From an uncultured Eubacteriales bacterium (GTDB lineage Bacteria; Bacillota; Clostridia; Oscillospirales; CAG-272), in NCBI GenBank assembly GCA_958414825.1, contig CATYXQ010000026.1, positions 1 to 25,251 on the forward strand: a DNA stretch of 25,251 bases, in the 5' to 3' direction. Shown piece after piece: positions 1 to 6,717 of this stretch; the stretch's first letter is position 1; every line of letters begins with the position of its first letter. The position numbers and the translations under genes were made by a program. The notes beneath the pieces were generated by a model. It saw only the letters and a list, made by a program, of their open reading frames with translations. It did not search any database and was not told the DNA's origin.

Positions 1-186
1 ACGGCGGCGGGGCGGTTCCTCTTCACCTGTGAAGTATTTTTTCATCGGCGCCATGCCTGAATTGATCAAAAGCAGGGATTTATCTCCCTGGGGCACGAGC
101 GGAAAACTCGGCAGGCGCAGGTGCCCTTTTGACTCGAAAAACGAAAGATATTTTTCTCTTAAGTCGTTGAGCGACGTCCATTTCAT
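1..186 (-). CDS. alaS: Alanyl-tRNA synthetase, N-terminal fragment (cut by left edge)
   Basis: Charges tRNA-Ala with alanine in the cytoplasm. Read on the minus strand, the 62 visible codons begin MKWTSLNDLREKYLSFFES and continue through GHLRLPSFPLVP, LLLINSGMAPMK and KYFTGEEEPPRRR. These are the class II motif 1 region and the very conserved N-terminus of bacterial AlaS. The ATG at 186 is preceded by an AAAGGA site about 10 nt upstream, so the start is secure. The gene runs off the window, and the aminoacylation core beyond motif 1, the editing domain and the C-Ala domain are not visible. A consensus promoter sits close upstream. The family match is by eye but essentially unambiguous. Confidence 0.95.
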   Translation of the reverse strand, partial: MKWTSLNDLREKYLSFFESKGHLRLPSFPLVPQGDKSLLLINSGMAPMKKYFTGEEEPPRRR

Positions 187-229
187 GGCTCAGTATTTCC
201 TTTACAAAAAATCAGAATGAATTCAAATT

Positions 230-258
230 ATTATAGCATCACCGATTGACAATGTCAA
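230..258 (-). promoter_or_regulatory. Sigma-A promoter for alaS
   Basis: On the minus strand there is a perfect TTGACA (258-253), a 17-nt spacer and a perfect TATAAT (235-230). Transcription should begin near 223, giving a leader of only about 37 nt before the alaS ATG. That is too short for a T-box. Confidence 0.85.
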
Positions 259-423
259 CCGGCACATACTTTTTTATATCGGCGAAGTTTTCCGCGAGGC
301 GCATAATCTGCTTCAGCAGAGAAAACAGTTGACGCGGCATTTCGAGACGGCGTTTGACGGGGATTCATTAAAATGTCAAATCCAGATTGGTCAGAATATA
401 AATCGAAATTATCAAGATTTCAG

Positions 424-451
424 AAAAAAAGCACCGGCAAAAAGCCGGTGC
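424..451 (-). terminator. Intrinsic terminator after the small membrane protein gene
   Basis: Perfect 8-bp GC-rich stem (GCACCGGC/GCCGGTGC) with a 5-nt loop. On the minus strand it is followed by seven T residues. It lies 12 nt past the stop of the 464-709 gene, so that gene is monocistronic. Confidence 0.9.
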
Positions 452-463
452 AATAGACGGAGT

Positions 464-709
464 TTACTGCTCTTCAAATTCGTTTTCGCTGGCGCCGTCG
501 TCGCATTCCACCTCGATGCATTCATCCTCGGGCAGATCGTCGTCATCCAAGAAATCCTCGCATTCGCAGTCGATGCAGGCCGGAACGTATTTCTGATAAA
601 GCTTATAGGCGAGCACCGCCAGCGCCGCAACAGCGGCGACAGCCGCAGAAATCATCAATACGACCTTGCCGACGTTCGGTTTTTCAGGCTTCTTTCCGAT
701 ATAAAGCAT
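464..709 (-). CDS. Small single-pass membrane protein with acidic, cysteine-containing tail
   Basis: 81 aa, function not recognised. A short basic N-terminus (GKKPEKPNVGK) is followed by one Ala/Val-rich transmembrane helix at about residues 15-37, then a YKLYQKY juxtamembrane patch. The tail of about 40 residues is strongly acidic, with cysteines at 45, 48, 50, 64 and 69 (CIDCEC, then DDDDLPEDEC). The ATG at 709 has a GGAG site 6 nt upstream. A promoter (784-789/762-767) and a dedicated terminator (424-451) bound it, so it is a genuine single-gene unit. Small proteins with this architecture, one helix and an acidic tail, occur in Clostridia as uncharacterised proteins. The cysteine spacing might bind metal or form disulfides, but that is only inference. 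Confidence 0.8.
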   Translation of the reverse strand: MLYIGKKPEKPNVGKVVLMISAAVAAVAALAVLAYKLYQKYVPACIDCECEDFLDDDDLPEDECIEVECDDGASENEFEEQ

Positions 710-761
710 AGAATCACTCCTATATTTGAAATTTTTGCATTTGATATTCTTCTACAACTAT

Positions 762-789
762 AGTATACCACATTTTCAGGAAAATGCAA
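762..789 (-). promoter_or_regulatory. Promoter for the small membrane protein gene
   Basis: Minus-strand TTGCAT (789-784), 16-nt spacer, TATACT (767-762). It lies about 53 nt upstream of the ATG at 709 and diverges from the pfkB-like gene promoter. Confidence 0.65.
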
Positions 790-840
790 CAGGAAAAGCA
801 AATAATTTTGCGAATATTTTGCGTTTGAAAATGGTAGTTC

Positions 841-869
841 TTGCTTTTTTTCAAAATGCAATGTATAAT
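841..869 (+). promoter_or_regulatory. Promoter of the pfkB-like/miaA gene run
   Basis: TTGCTT (841-846), 17-nt spacer, perfect TATAAT (864-869), with an AT-rich tract downstream. It lies about 57 nt before the GTG start at 926. No other strong promoter was seen before the sepF region, so it may drive the whole set through yggS. Confidence 0.75.
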
Positions 870-925
870 ATAACCTGTATAGTTATATTTGTTATATTTG
901 TAATTTTCAAACGGAGGAAAATGAC

Positions 926-1852
926 GTGAAAAAAAGAGTTTTGCTGATCGGCAGCGCTCGTACGGATTTGGATCTGCACATATCCGCTTTTGCGCCGGAC
1001 GGCGGAGAATTGTATGAAAATTTCAATTGCGGCATCGCGCCGGGCGGCGCGCTCAGTCTTGCCGCTGTGACGGTGACGCGGCTTGGCGGAGAGGTGATTC
1101 TCTGCGGGTGCGTCGGGGACGATCAGTACGGACGGGATCTGATACGGTTTTATACGGATCTCGGCATGGATACACGGTTTATTCAATCCTGCAAGGGGGA
1201 AAAGACGCCGGTCTGCCTGACGGCGGACGGGGAGAGCGGACGCCGCCGGTATATTTCAAGCAAACTTTCGGAGATGCTCAGCGCAGAACAGGTGGAAGAA
1301 GCGTTTACAAGTCTCCCCGACGCGGTTTATGTCAGTCTTGATATTGCGCCGGAGGCGGCGATTCGCGCCGCGGCGCTTGCACGGGAACAAAAGATACCGG
1401 CTTTTTTTGACGGGCAGTATATGGCGCCGGATTTTCCGCTTGCCGATCTCGGCGTAGTTGATTTGATCGCGCTCGGCGCGGATATGACGCAGCGCTATAC
1501 CGGCATTATGCCGCGGGATGCGCAGAGCAATCTTGAGGCGGCGGTGGAACTGTCCAAAACGCTCAAGGCCAAGACTTATCTGTTCAAATACGGCGTCGGC
1601 GGCGCTTTCGCCTATAAGGGAAACTTCTCCTATTATATTCCGTATGTGGAGGACGCCGACGCTCGGTATAACGAAATATTGGTGCCTGCGATGATTTTGG
1701 AAAATCTGCGTTCGGCCAAGAGTGTTCGCGCCGCGCGCTATGCCAGCACCGTGATCTCGCTGGCAGCCAGAAAAAAAACTGAACTGATTGCGTCTGTGCC
1801 CGGTGAAACTGAAGTGCTTCGCTACATACTGGAGCACGAAGTCGAACTCTGA
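926..1852 (+). CDS. PfkB-family carbohydrate kinase-like protein, catalytic motif degenerate
   Basis: 308 aa, the usual length and fold pattern of the ribokinase/PfkB family. The N-terminal strand (KKRVLLIGSARTDL), the substrate-site glycine pair (APGGALSLAAVTVTRLGG, about 39-55), GCVGDDQYGRDL (61-72) and the nucleotide-side KYGVGGAF (221-228) are all present. The C-terminal signature, normally DTxGAGD with the catalytic base Asp, reads DADARYNEI at about 243-251. The anion-hole glycines and the Asp are therefore replaced, the Asp by Asn. The downstream helices (SVRAARYASTVISLAARK) are still family-like. It is either a pseudokinase or a highly diverged kinase, and its substrate cannot be assigned. 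The GTG start at 926 has GGAGG at 913-917; an ATG at 921 is out of frame and stops after two codons. It is the first gene of the run. Confidence 0.8.
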   Translation: MKKRVLLIGSARTDLDLHISAFAPDGGELYENFNCGIAPGGALSLAAVTVTRLGGEVILCGCVGDDQYGRDLIRFYTDLGMDTRFIQSCKGEKTPVCLTADGESGRRRYISSKLSEMLSAEQVEEAFTSLPDAVYVSLDIAPEAAIRAAALAREQKIPAFFDGQYMAPDFPLADLGVVDLIALGADMTQRYTGIMPRDAQSNLEAAVELSKTLKAKTYLFKYGVGGAFAYKGNFSYYIPYVEDADARYNEILVPAMILENLRSAKSVRAARYASTVISLAARKKTELIASVPGETEVLRYILEHEVEL

Positions 1853-1868
1853 AAGCGGGGGATACATT

Positions 1869-2798
1869 TTGAAGCTGCATGTCAATTTTATGCGTTCATC
1901 CAACGGCAAGCGGGACGTGGCTTATTATGTCTATGTTCCGGATGAGGGGGCTGTGCGGGGGATTGTTCAGATTTCGCATGGGATGTGCGATTATGTGGAA
2001 AATTACGCGCTTTTTGCCGAACGGCTGACGTCTGAGGGCTTCGTCGTCTGCGGCAACGATCATCTGGGACATGGAAACACGGCGGAGGATGCGCGGGATC
2101 TCGGGTATTTCGGCAGCGGCGGCTTTTTGAGCGTGGTTAAGGATCTGCGCAAAATGAATAAAATTATCCGTTCCATGTATAAAGGGGTTCCGCTCGTTTT
2201 GTTCGGTCACAGTATGGGGTCTTTTTTGGCGCGTTATTATGTTACTGCGTTTCCGAATACGGTGGACGGCGCGATTTTTGCCGGTACGGCCGGTATGAGC
2301 AATCCGTCCGGCACGGCGCGCGCTTTGGCGGTTGCAATCGGGAAATCGCGCGGCAACCATTACCGCAGCAAAATGCTGTATAATCTTGCGTTCAAGACGT
2401 ATAATCTGCGTTTTCCGGGCGGGGACGAGTTCGCCTGGCTTTCGCGCGATCCGGCAGCTGCAAAAAAATATGCAAATGATCCCAGACGGAATTTTATTTT
2501 TACCGCTTCCGGCTTTTACGGTTTGTTTTCCGTACTGTATGCTGTGTCCAAAGATTCCTGGACAGAGGCGTATCCGAAAAATCTGCCGACGCTGCTGGCG
2601 TCCGGTGATATGGATCCCGTCGGCAATTATGGAAAAGGACCGTCTGAGGTTTACGAGCGCCTTGCGCGCGCAGGGGTGAAAAATGTACAACTCAAACTGT
2701 ACCGCGACGCCCGTCACGAGCTTCACAATGAAATCAACAAGGAAGAATTTTTTGCGGATGTGATTGGATGGATCAAATCAAACGGCCTTTTAAAATAA
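1869..2798 (+). CDS. Alpha/beta hydrolase, monoacylglycerol lipase/lysophospholipase type
   Basis: About 309 aa. A serine hydrolase likely to act on lipid esters such as monoglycerides or lysophospholipids. Numbering from the TTG start, the oxyanion-type SHGMCDY is at about 36-42, the nucleophile elbow GHSMGS holds Ser115, the acid is Asp249 in GDMDP, and the histidine is His283 in RDARHELHNE. The Hydrolase_4-type GNDHLGHGN is at about 62-70. There is no signal peptide, so it is cytoplasmic. The start chosen is TTG at 1869, because a GGGGG site ends 7-8 nt upstream; an ATG at 1890 is the alternative. An earlier in-frame ATG at 1788 lies deep inside the pfkB-like gene and is unlikely. The 3' end overlaps miaA by 31 nt, suggesting coupled translation. 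The family is secure, the substrate is not. Confidence 0.88.
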   Translation: MKLHVNFMRSSNGKRDVAYYVYVPDEGAVRGIVQISHGMCDYVENYALFAERLTSEGFVVCGNDHLGHGNTAEDARDLGYFGSGGFLSVVKDLRKMNKIIRSMYKGVPLVLFGHSMGSFLARYYVTAFPNTVDGAIFAGTAGMSNPSGTARALAVAIGKSRGNHYRSKMLYNLAFKTYNLRFPGGDEFAWLSRDPAAAKKYANDPRRNFIFTASGFYGLFSVLYAVSKDSWTEAYPKNLPTLLASGDMDPVGNYGKGPSEVYERLARAGVKNVQLKLYRDARHELHNEINKEEFFADVIGWIKSNGLLK

Positions 2799-3745
2799 GG
2801 CGCTCGGTTGCGGTTGTCGGCAGTACTGCCGGCGGCAAAAGCGCGCTTGCATCGGCTTTGGCGAGCGAGTATTCGGGCGAGATCATTTCAGTGGATTCCA
2901 TGCAGGTCTACCGGGGATTTGACATCGGTACGGCAAAGCCGACAGCGGCAGAGCGCGCGGTGATTCCGCATCATATGATTGATGTTTGCGCGCCGGAGGA
3001 GAATTTTTCTGCGGCGGAATTTGCCGCTATGGCGCTTGCATGTGCGGAAGATATTTCCGCCCGCGGCCGTCTGCCGATTTTCTGCGGCGGCACCGGGCTG
3101 TATCTTGACTGCGTTCTGCGCGGAGGCGCGCCGGAGGAGACGGGCGGGAATGCGCGTGTATCGCAGCTTTTGCGTGATCTTGAAGAGATGGGCGCTGCCG
3201 CGCTGTATGCGCGTTTGAAAGAGGTGGATCCTGCAAGCGCGGCTGCGATCCATGAAAACAACGTTCGGCGTGTGCGGCGCGCACTCGAAATTTACTATGT
3301 GACCGGCAGACCGAAAAGTCAGTGGGACTGCGAAAGTCGGCAGCGGCCTGCGGCGGTCGATCTGTATGTGATCGGACTTGCATATCACAATCGCGCCTTA
3401 TTGTATGCGCGCATCGACCGCCGCGTGGACGAAATGCTCGGCGCGGGACTTCTTGATGAAGTGCGTCGGCTGTATGAATCGGGCGCGCTTGAAAAAAATC
3501 GAACTGCGGCCGGCGCAATCGGATACAAGGAGCTTGTGCCGGTTCTTTTGGGGACGTGTACGCTTGGGGAAGCAGCAGCGGCGCTAAAAACGGCGACGCG
3601 GCGGTATGCCAAGCGTCAGATAACCTGGTTCGGCGCAAAGGATTACGTGCATCCGCTCTTTTGCGATACGCCGGAGGGCGAGATGCGGGAGTTTGAAGAT
3701 ATTTTTGCCGAATGCAGTGAAATGCTGCGGCAAAACGGATTTTAA
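2768..3745 (+). CDS. miaA: tRNA dimethylallyltransferase
   Basis: 325 aa, near the usual size. It transfers a dimethylallyl group to N6 of A37 in tRNAs that read UNN codons. The P-loop GSTAGGKS is at 18-25, followed by the substrate motif DSMQVYRG (43-50), FDIGTAKPT, HHMIDV, GGTGLYLDCVLRG and the C-terminal AAGAIGYKEL and RRYAKRQITWF signatures. All diagnostic MiaA blocks are intact. The ATG at 2768 is the only in-frame ATG ahead of the P-loop. It lies inside the end of the hydrolase gene (31-nt overlap), with only a weak purine-rich site before it, so translation is probably coupled. No hfq follows, unlike many bacteria; the next gene is an HlyD-like adaptor. Confidence 0.96.
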   Translation: MDQIKRPFKIRRSVAVVGSTAGGKSALASALASEYSGEIISVDSMQVYRGFDIGTAKPTAAERAVIPHHMIDVCAPEENFSAAEFAAMALACAEDISARGRLPIFCGGTGLYLDCVLRGGAPEETGGNARVSQLLRDLEEMGAAALYARLKEVDPASAAAIHENNVRRVRRALEIYYVTGRPKSQWDCESRQRPAAVDLYVIGLAYHNRALLYARIDRRVDEMLGAGLLDEVRRLYESGALEKNRTAAGAIGYKELVPVLLGTCTLGEAAAALKTATRRYAKRQITWFGAKDYVHPLFCDTPEGEMREFEDIFAECSEMLRQNGF

Positions 3746-3759
3746 AGCGGGGTGAGCAT

Positions 3760-5055
3760 GTGGCCGTGGAAACGGAGAAGCAGGAGGCGGGCGTCGGTAG
3801 CCGCGGCGCGCGTTTTTTACTTGCCCTTTTAAAAATTCTGCTTGTGGCCGGGCTGGTATTTTATATTCTTTATCATTTGACCAACGGATTTTCTTCGGAA
3901 CTCCGCACGGTGTCTGCCGTGGCGTCGGAAGAACGGGTCACTTTGGAGCTTACCGGAACAATCGTGCGCGATGAAACCGTAATCGAAGCGGGAAACGGAG
4001 CGATCAGCTATCAATTCCGCGACGGAGAACGGGTCAAGATCGGTGCGCGTGTGGCGATTTTATACAGCGGTTATGCCGATGCGGCTTCCGTGGAACGGCT
4101 TGCGGAGCTTGACCGTGCAATCGCACAGCTTGAAGCGGTCGATACGGACAGTGATACGACGGTTGCTGACGGTATCGCGGCTGAATCCCAGGCCATGGAA
4201 CTTTTGCTTGCGGTGTCGGAAGCTCGCAGCCGGGGTGAACTCTATGAAGCTTCCGCTCATGCTGAGACGCTTCTTGCAGCGCTTTCGCGCCGAAACAGCA
4301 TTCTTGCGGGCGGCGAGGGCGTTTCCGCAAAACTTGCGTCGCTGAAATCCGAGCGGGAGCGTGTGGCGCTCTCGCTCTCCGGGGGCAGTACTTCGGTTCG
4401 CGCGCCGCTTGCGGGGTATTTTTACAGCAGTACGGACGGATATGAAAATCATATTGCATATGATGCGGTAGAAACGCTGACGCCGTCCGCTTATCGTGAA
4501 GCGCTGACGGCGCCGCCGTCAGCTTTGGGTACGCTCGGAAAAATTGTGCGGTTGCCGAAATGGTATCTGGTCTGTGAGACGGATAAGGAAACGGGCGCTG
4601 CGCTAAGTACCGGAAAAAATTATACACTGCTTTTCTCGGGTGGACGTGCGGAGATTTCCATGCGTCTTGAGGCGGTCAATACGGATGAGAGCGGCGCGCT
4701 GTTGATTTTTTCCACGCAGAGGATGCCGGAAGATTTTGATTTTGCACGCACGCAGCATGTCGAACTGGTCACGGATACCGTTTTTGGCTATAAGATTCCC
4801 GCGTCTGCGCTGCGCCTTGTGGATGGATGCGTCGGCGTGTATATACGCAGCGGGAATACCATAAAGTTTCGGCTTGCCGATGTAATTTATGAAAGCGGAA
4901 GCTCGGTTTTTGTGAGTATGTCTACCGAAGGCAAAACGCTGTATGCGGATGATGACGATCCCGCAAATGATCTTTACTGTTCCGGCCTTGCGCTCTATGA
5001 CAATGTGATTATCAGCGGCGCGCGGGAATTGTTCCCGGATAAAATCGTAAATTAG
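3760..5055 (+). CDS. HlyD-like membrane-anchored adaptor protein
   Basis: 431 aa. A short cytoplasmic N-terminus is followed by one transmembrane helix at about 19-41 (ARFLLALLKILLVAGLVFYIL), then an extracytoplasmic part. This has a first lipoyl-like half (LTGTIVRDETVI, GAISYQFRDGERVKIGARVAILYSG), an Ala/Leu/Glu-rich alpha-hairpin at about 95-205, and a second half with VRAPLAGYFYSSTDGYE. A beta-rich C-terminal region follows. This is the membrane-fusion/HlyD layout, but no transporter is next to it. The GTG at 3760 follows GGGGTGA; a second GTG two codons on is possible. The next gene, yggS, begins 8 nt after the stop. Its place inside a division-gene cluster suggests an envelope or division role rather than drug efflux; this is inference. 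Confidence 0.78.
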   Translation: MAVETEKQEAGVGSRGARFLLALLKILLVAGLVFYILYHLTNGFSSELRTVSAVASEERVTLELTGTIVRDETVIEAGNGAISYQFRDGERVKIGARVAILYSGYADAASVERLAELDRAIAQLEAVDTDSDTTVADGIAAESQAMELLLAVSEARSRGELYEASAHAETLLAALSRRNSILAGGEGVSAKLASLKSERERVALSLSGGSTSVRAPLAGYFYSSTDGYENHIAYDAVETLTPSAYREALTAPPSALGTLGKIVRLPKWYLVCETDKETGAALSTGKNYTLLFSGGRAEISMRLEAVNTDESGALLIFSTQRMPEDFDFARTQHVELVTDTVFGYKIPASALRLVDGCVGVYIRSGNTIKFRLADVIYESGSSVFVSMSTEGKTLYADDDDPANDLYCSGLALYDNVIISGARELFPDKIVN

Positions 5056-5063
5056 GTGAAAAA

Positions 5064-5762
5064 ATGCGTGATTTTTCTTACATTGAAAATAATTTGCAGC
5101 GGATCCGCGCGGCGGCGAACGCCGCTGTTGCAGCCTCCCCGTATGGACAGCCTTATGAACTGCTTTTGGCGACAAAGTACGCGAGCGCGGAGGAAATCAA
5201 TTTCGCACACCGTCTCGGCGTGCGAAAAATCGGTGAAAACCGAGTGCAAAGTCTGTTGGAAAAATATGAACTGCTCGACCGAGACGGATTGGAAATTCAT
5301 TTTATCGGCCGACTGCAAAAAAATAAAGTGAAATATATCATTGACAAGGTAGCGATGATTGAATCATTGGATAGTTTGGAGCTTGCGCGCGAGATTGAGC
5401 GGCAGGCATCCAAGCATACGCTGGTGATGGACTGCCTTGTTGAAATCAATATCGGCGGAGAAGTTGCTAAAGGCGGTATTGCACCCAGAGAAGCGGCGGA
5501 ATTTGTGGAAAGCCTGTCTGAATTTCCGCACATTCGTGTGCGCGGATTGATGACTATGGCGCCGAAATGCGCCGATTCGGGGGAATATCGCAAATATTTT
5601 AAAGAAAGTTATCATATTTTTATTGACATTTGTGAAAAAAAACTTCATAATGTAGATAAGTGTATTTTGTCTATGGGGATGAGCGACAGCTTTGAAGCGG
5701 CGCTTGCGGAGGGGGCGAATCTGATCCGCGTAGGGCGCGCCGCTTTTGCCGGAGCGCTTTGA
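5064..5762 (+). CDS. yggS: YggS/YlmE-family pyridoxal phosphate homeostasis protein
   Basis: 232 aa. A PLP-binding protein with an alanine-racemase-like N-domain barrel and no known catalysis. It buffers PLP and affects amino and keto acid pools. The PLP lysine is Lys38 in LLATKYAS. The other family blocks follow: GENRVQ, EIHFIGRLQKNKVKYI, VEINIGGEVAKGG, RVRGLMTMAP, SMGMSDSFEAAL and IRVGRAAFG-like IRVGRAAFAGAL. AGGTGA lies just before the ATG at 5064. It is the ylmE member of the classic ylmE-sepF-ylmG-ylmH-divIVA order. The ylmD partner usually found in front is absent; the HlyD-like gene occupies that place. Confidence 0.95.
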   Translation: MRDFSYIENNLQRIRAAANAAVAASPYGQPYELLLATKYASAEEINFAHRLGVRKIGENRVQSLLEKYELLDRDGLEIHFIGRLQKNKVKYIIDKVAMIESLDSLELAREIERQASKHTLVMDCLVEINIGGEVAKGGIAPREAAEFVESLSEFPHIRVRGLMTMAPKCADSGEYRKYFKESYHIFIDICEKKLHNVDKCILSMGMSDSFEAALAEGANLIRVGRAAFAGAL

Positions 5763-5896
5763 GTTTTTCCGCGGGCATACACGGTGTGGGCGACGCGCTT
5801 TTTTGATTTTGCTGCGCGCGCTTGGTTTTTGATGCGCCCACCGGCGTTCTGAGAAAATCAATTATTTCAGATAGAATGAAATCGGAGGAATAGAAG

Positions 5897-6373
5897 ATGG
5901 GTTTTTTCGGTGATATTAAAGACAAGGTCATGGGCAAAGATACATATGACAGCGGTTATATGTACGAGGATACGGATGATACTTCCCCCTATTACGGAGA
6001 TGAGACTGAGACCGGAGAAGATATGCAGGAAAGCGCCCCTACGCTCGGCGGCAGCGGCTATGATATCATGGGCGGCGGCAGTGCGATCGAACTGAAAGTG
6101 GTAAAACCGCAGAATTTTGAGGATTCTGCGCAGGTAGCCGATCATCTTTTGGCAAAGCGCACGGTCGTTTTGAATTTGGAGGATACCAATAAGGAAGCGG
6201 CACGTCGTATTTTGGATTTTCTGACCGGTGTTGCGTATTCCATCGGCGGCAATATCAAAAAGGTGGCTAACAGCGCCTATGTTGTTACGCCCTCGAATGT
6301 GGATGTCAGCGAGGGACAGATCAAGCAAAAAGCGGCGCAGGCACAGCGGGCGGAAGAGGATGCTGCTCAGTAA
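5897..6373 (+). CDS. sepF: Cell division protein SepF
   Basis: 158 aa. SepF binds membrane through an N-terminal amphipathic helix and tethers and bundles FtsZ at the division site. Here the N-terminus MGFFGDIKDKVMG fits the membrane-targeting helix. An acidic linker follows (about 18-50, rich in Asp, Glu and Tyr). The SepF core runs from about residue 66 (ELKVVKPQNFEDSAQVADHL) through RTVVLNLEDTNKEAARRILDFLTG and the conserved glycine turn SIGGNIKKV to YVVTPSNVDV. The C-terminal tail is Gln/Ala-rich. A strong GGAGGA site lies about 8 nt before the ATG. A 134-nt gap separates it from yggS, so it may have a separate transcript start, though no convincing promoter was found. Confidence 0.95.
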   Translation: MGFFGDIKDKVMGKDTYDSGYMYEDTDDTSPYYGDETETGEDMQESAPTLGGSGYDIMGGGSAIELKVVKPQNFEDSAQVADHLLAKRTVVLNLEDTNKEAARRILDFLTGVAYSIGGNIKKVANSAYVVTPSNVDVSEGQIKQKAAQAQRAEEDAAQ

Positions 6374-6392
6374 TCGATATTTTCGGGATTTG

Positions 6393-6422
6393 CCGTACCG
6401 CAGGCTTGGGTCTGCGGTACGG
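6393..6422 (+). terminator. Hairpin between sepF and yggT, weak terminator or processing site
   Basis: A perfect 11-bp stem (CCGTACCGCAG/CTGCGGTACGG) with an 8-nt loop. It is followed by AAATTTTCATTTT, an imperfect T-tract, so read-through is likely. It lies 20 nt after the sepF stop and 28 nt before yggT. Confidence 0.6.
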
Positions 6423-6450
6423 AAATTTTCATTTTACAAGCTGAGGTCGT

Positions 6451-6717
6451 ATGTATTCTTTACTTTTTTTGTTTAAAACAATCGTGTATTACGGTTTGGA
6501 AGTCGTATTGTTGATTATGCTGATCGACGCAGTATTGTCTTGGGTCAGGCCGACTTCCAATCGGTTTACCGAATTTATCATTGGTTTTACCGCGACGCTG
6601 TGTTTCCCGCTTCGGCAGTTGCTCTGGCGTTTTGACTCGATACGGAGGTGTCCTTTGGATATTCCGTTTGTGCTTACGTGGTTTTTGATTTTGTCTGTGC
6701 AGAGGTTGATATTTTGA
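6451..6717 (+). CDS. yggT: YggT/YlmG-family membrane protein
   Basis: 88 aa, the usual size. Two hydrophobic helices are visible, at about 8-28 (TIVYYGLEVVLLIMLIDAVLS) and about 69-87 (DIPFVLTWFLILSVQRLIF). Between them is the family loop SWVRPTSN followed by a hydrophobic stretch (TEFIIGFTATLCFPLRQLLW). YggT proteins are implicated in membrane or osmotic functions and, with the division cluster, in nucleoid and division organisation; the exact role is unclear. GAGGT precedes the ATG. The stop overlaps the ylmH TTG start (TTGA), typical of coupled translation. Position between sepF and ylmH supports the call as ylmG. Confidence 0.92.
   Translation: MYSLLFLFKTIVYYGLEVVLLIMLIDAVLSWVRPTSNRFTEFIIGFTATLCFPLRQLLWRFDSIRRCPLDIPFVLTWFLILSVQRLIF

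Noticed and set aside
239..340. 33-codon minus-strand frame between the first terminator and the alaS promoter
   Set aside because: No ribosome site, and it runs through the alaS -35 and -10 boxes.
1788..1868. N-terminal extension of the alpha/beta hydrolase from the ATG at 1788
   Set aside because: It lies entirely inside the pfkB-like gene, has no ribosome site, and the extra residues do not resemble the hydrolase family; TTG at 1869 has a good site.
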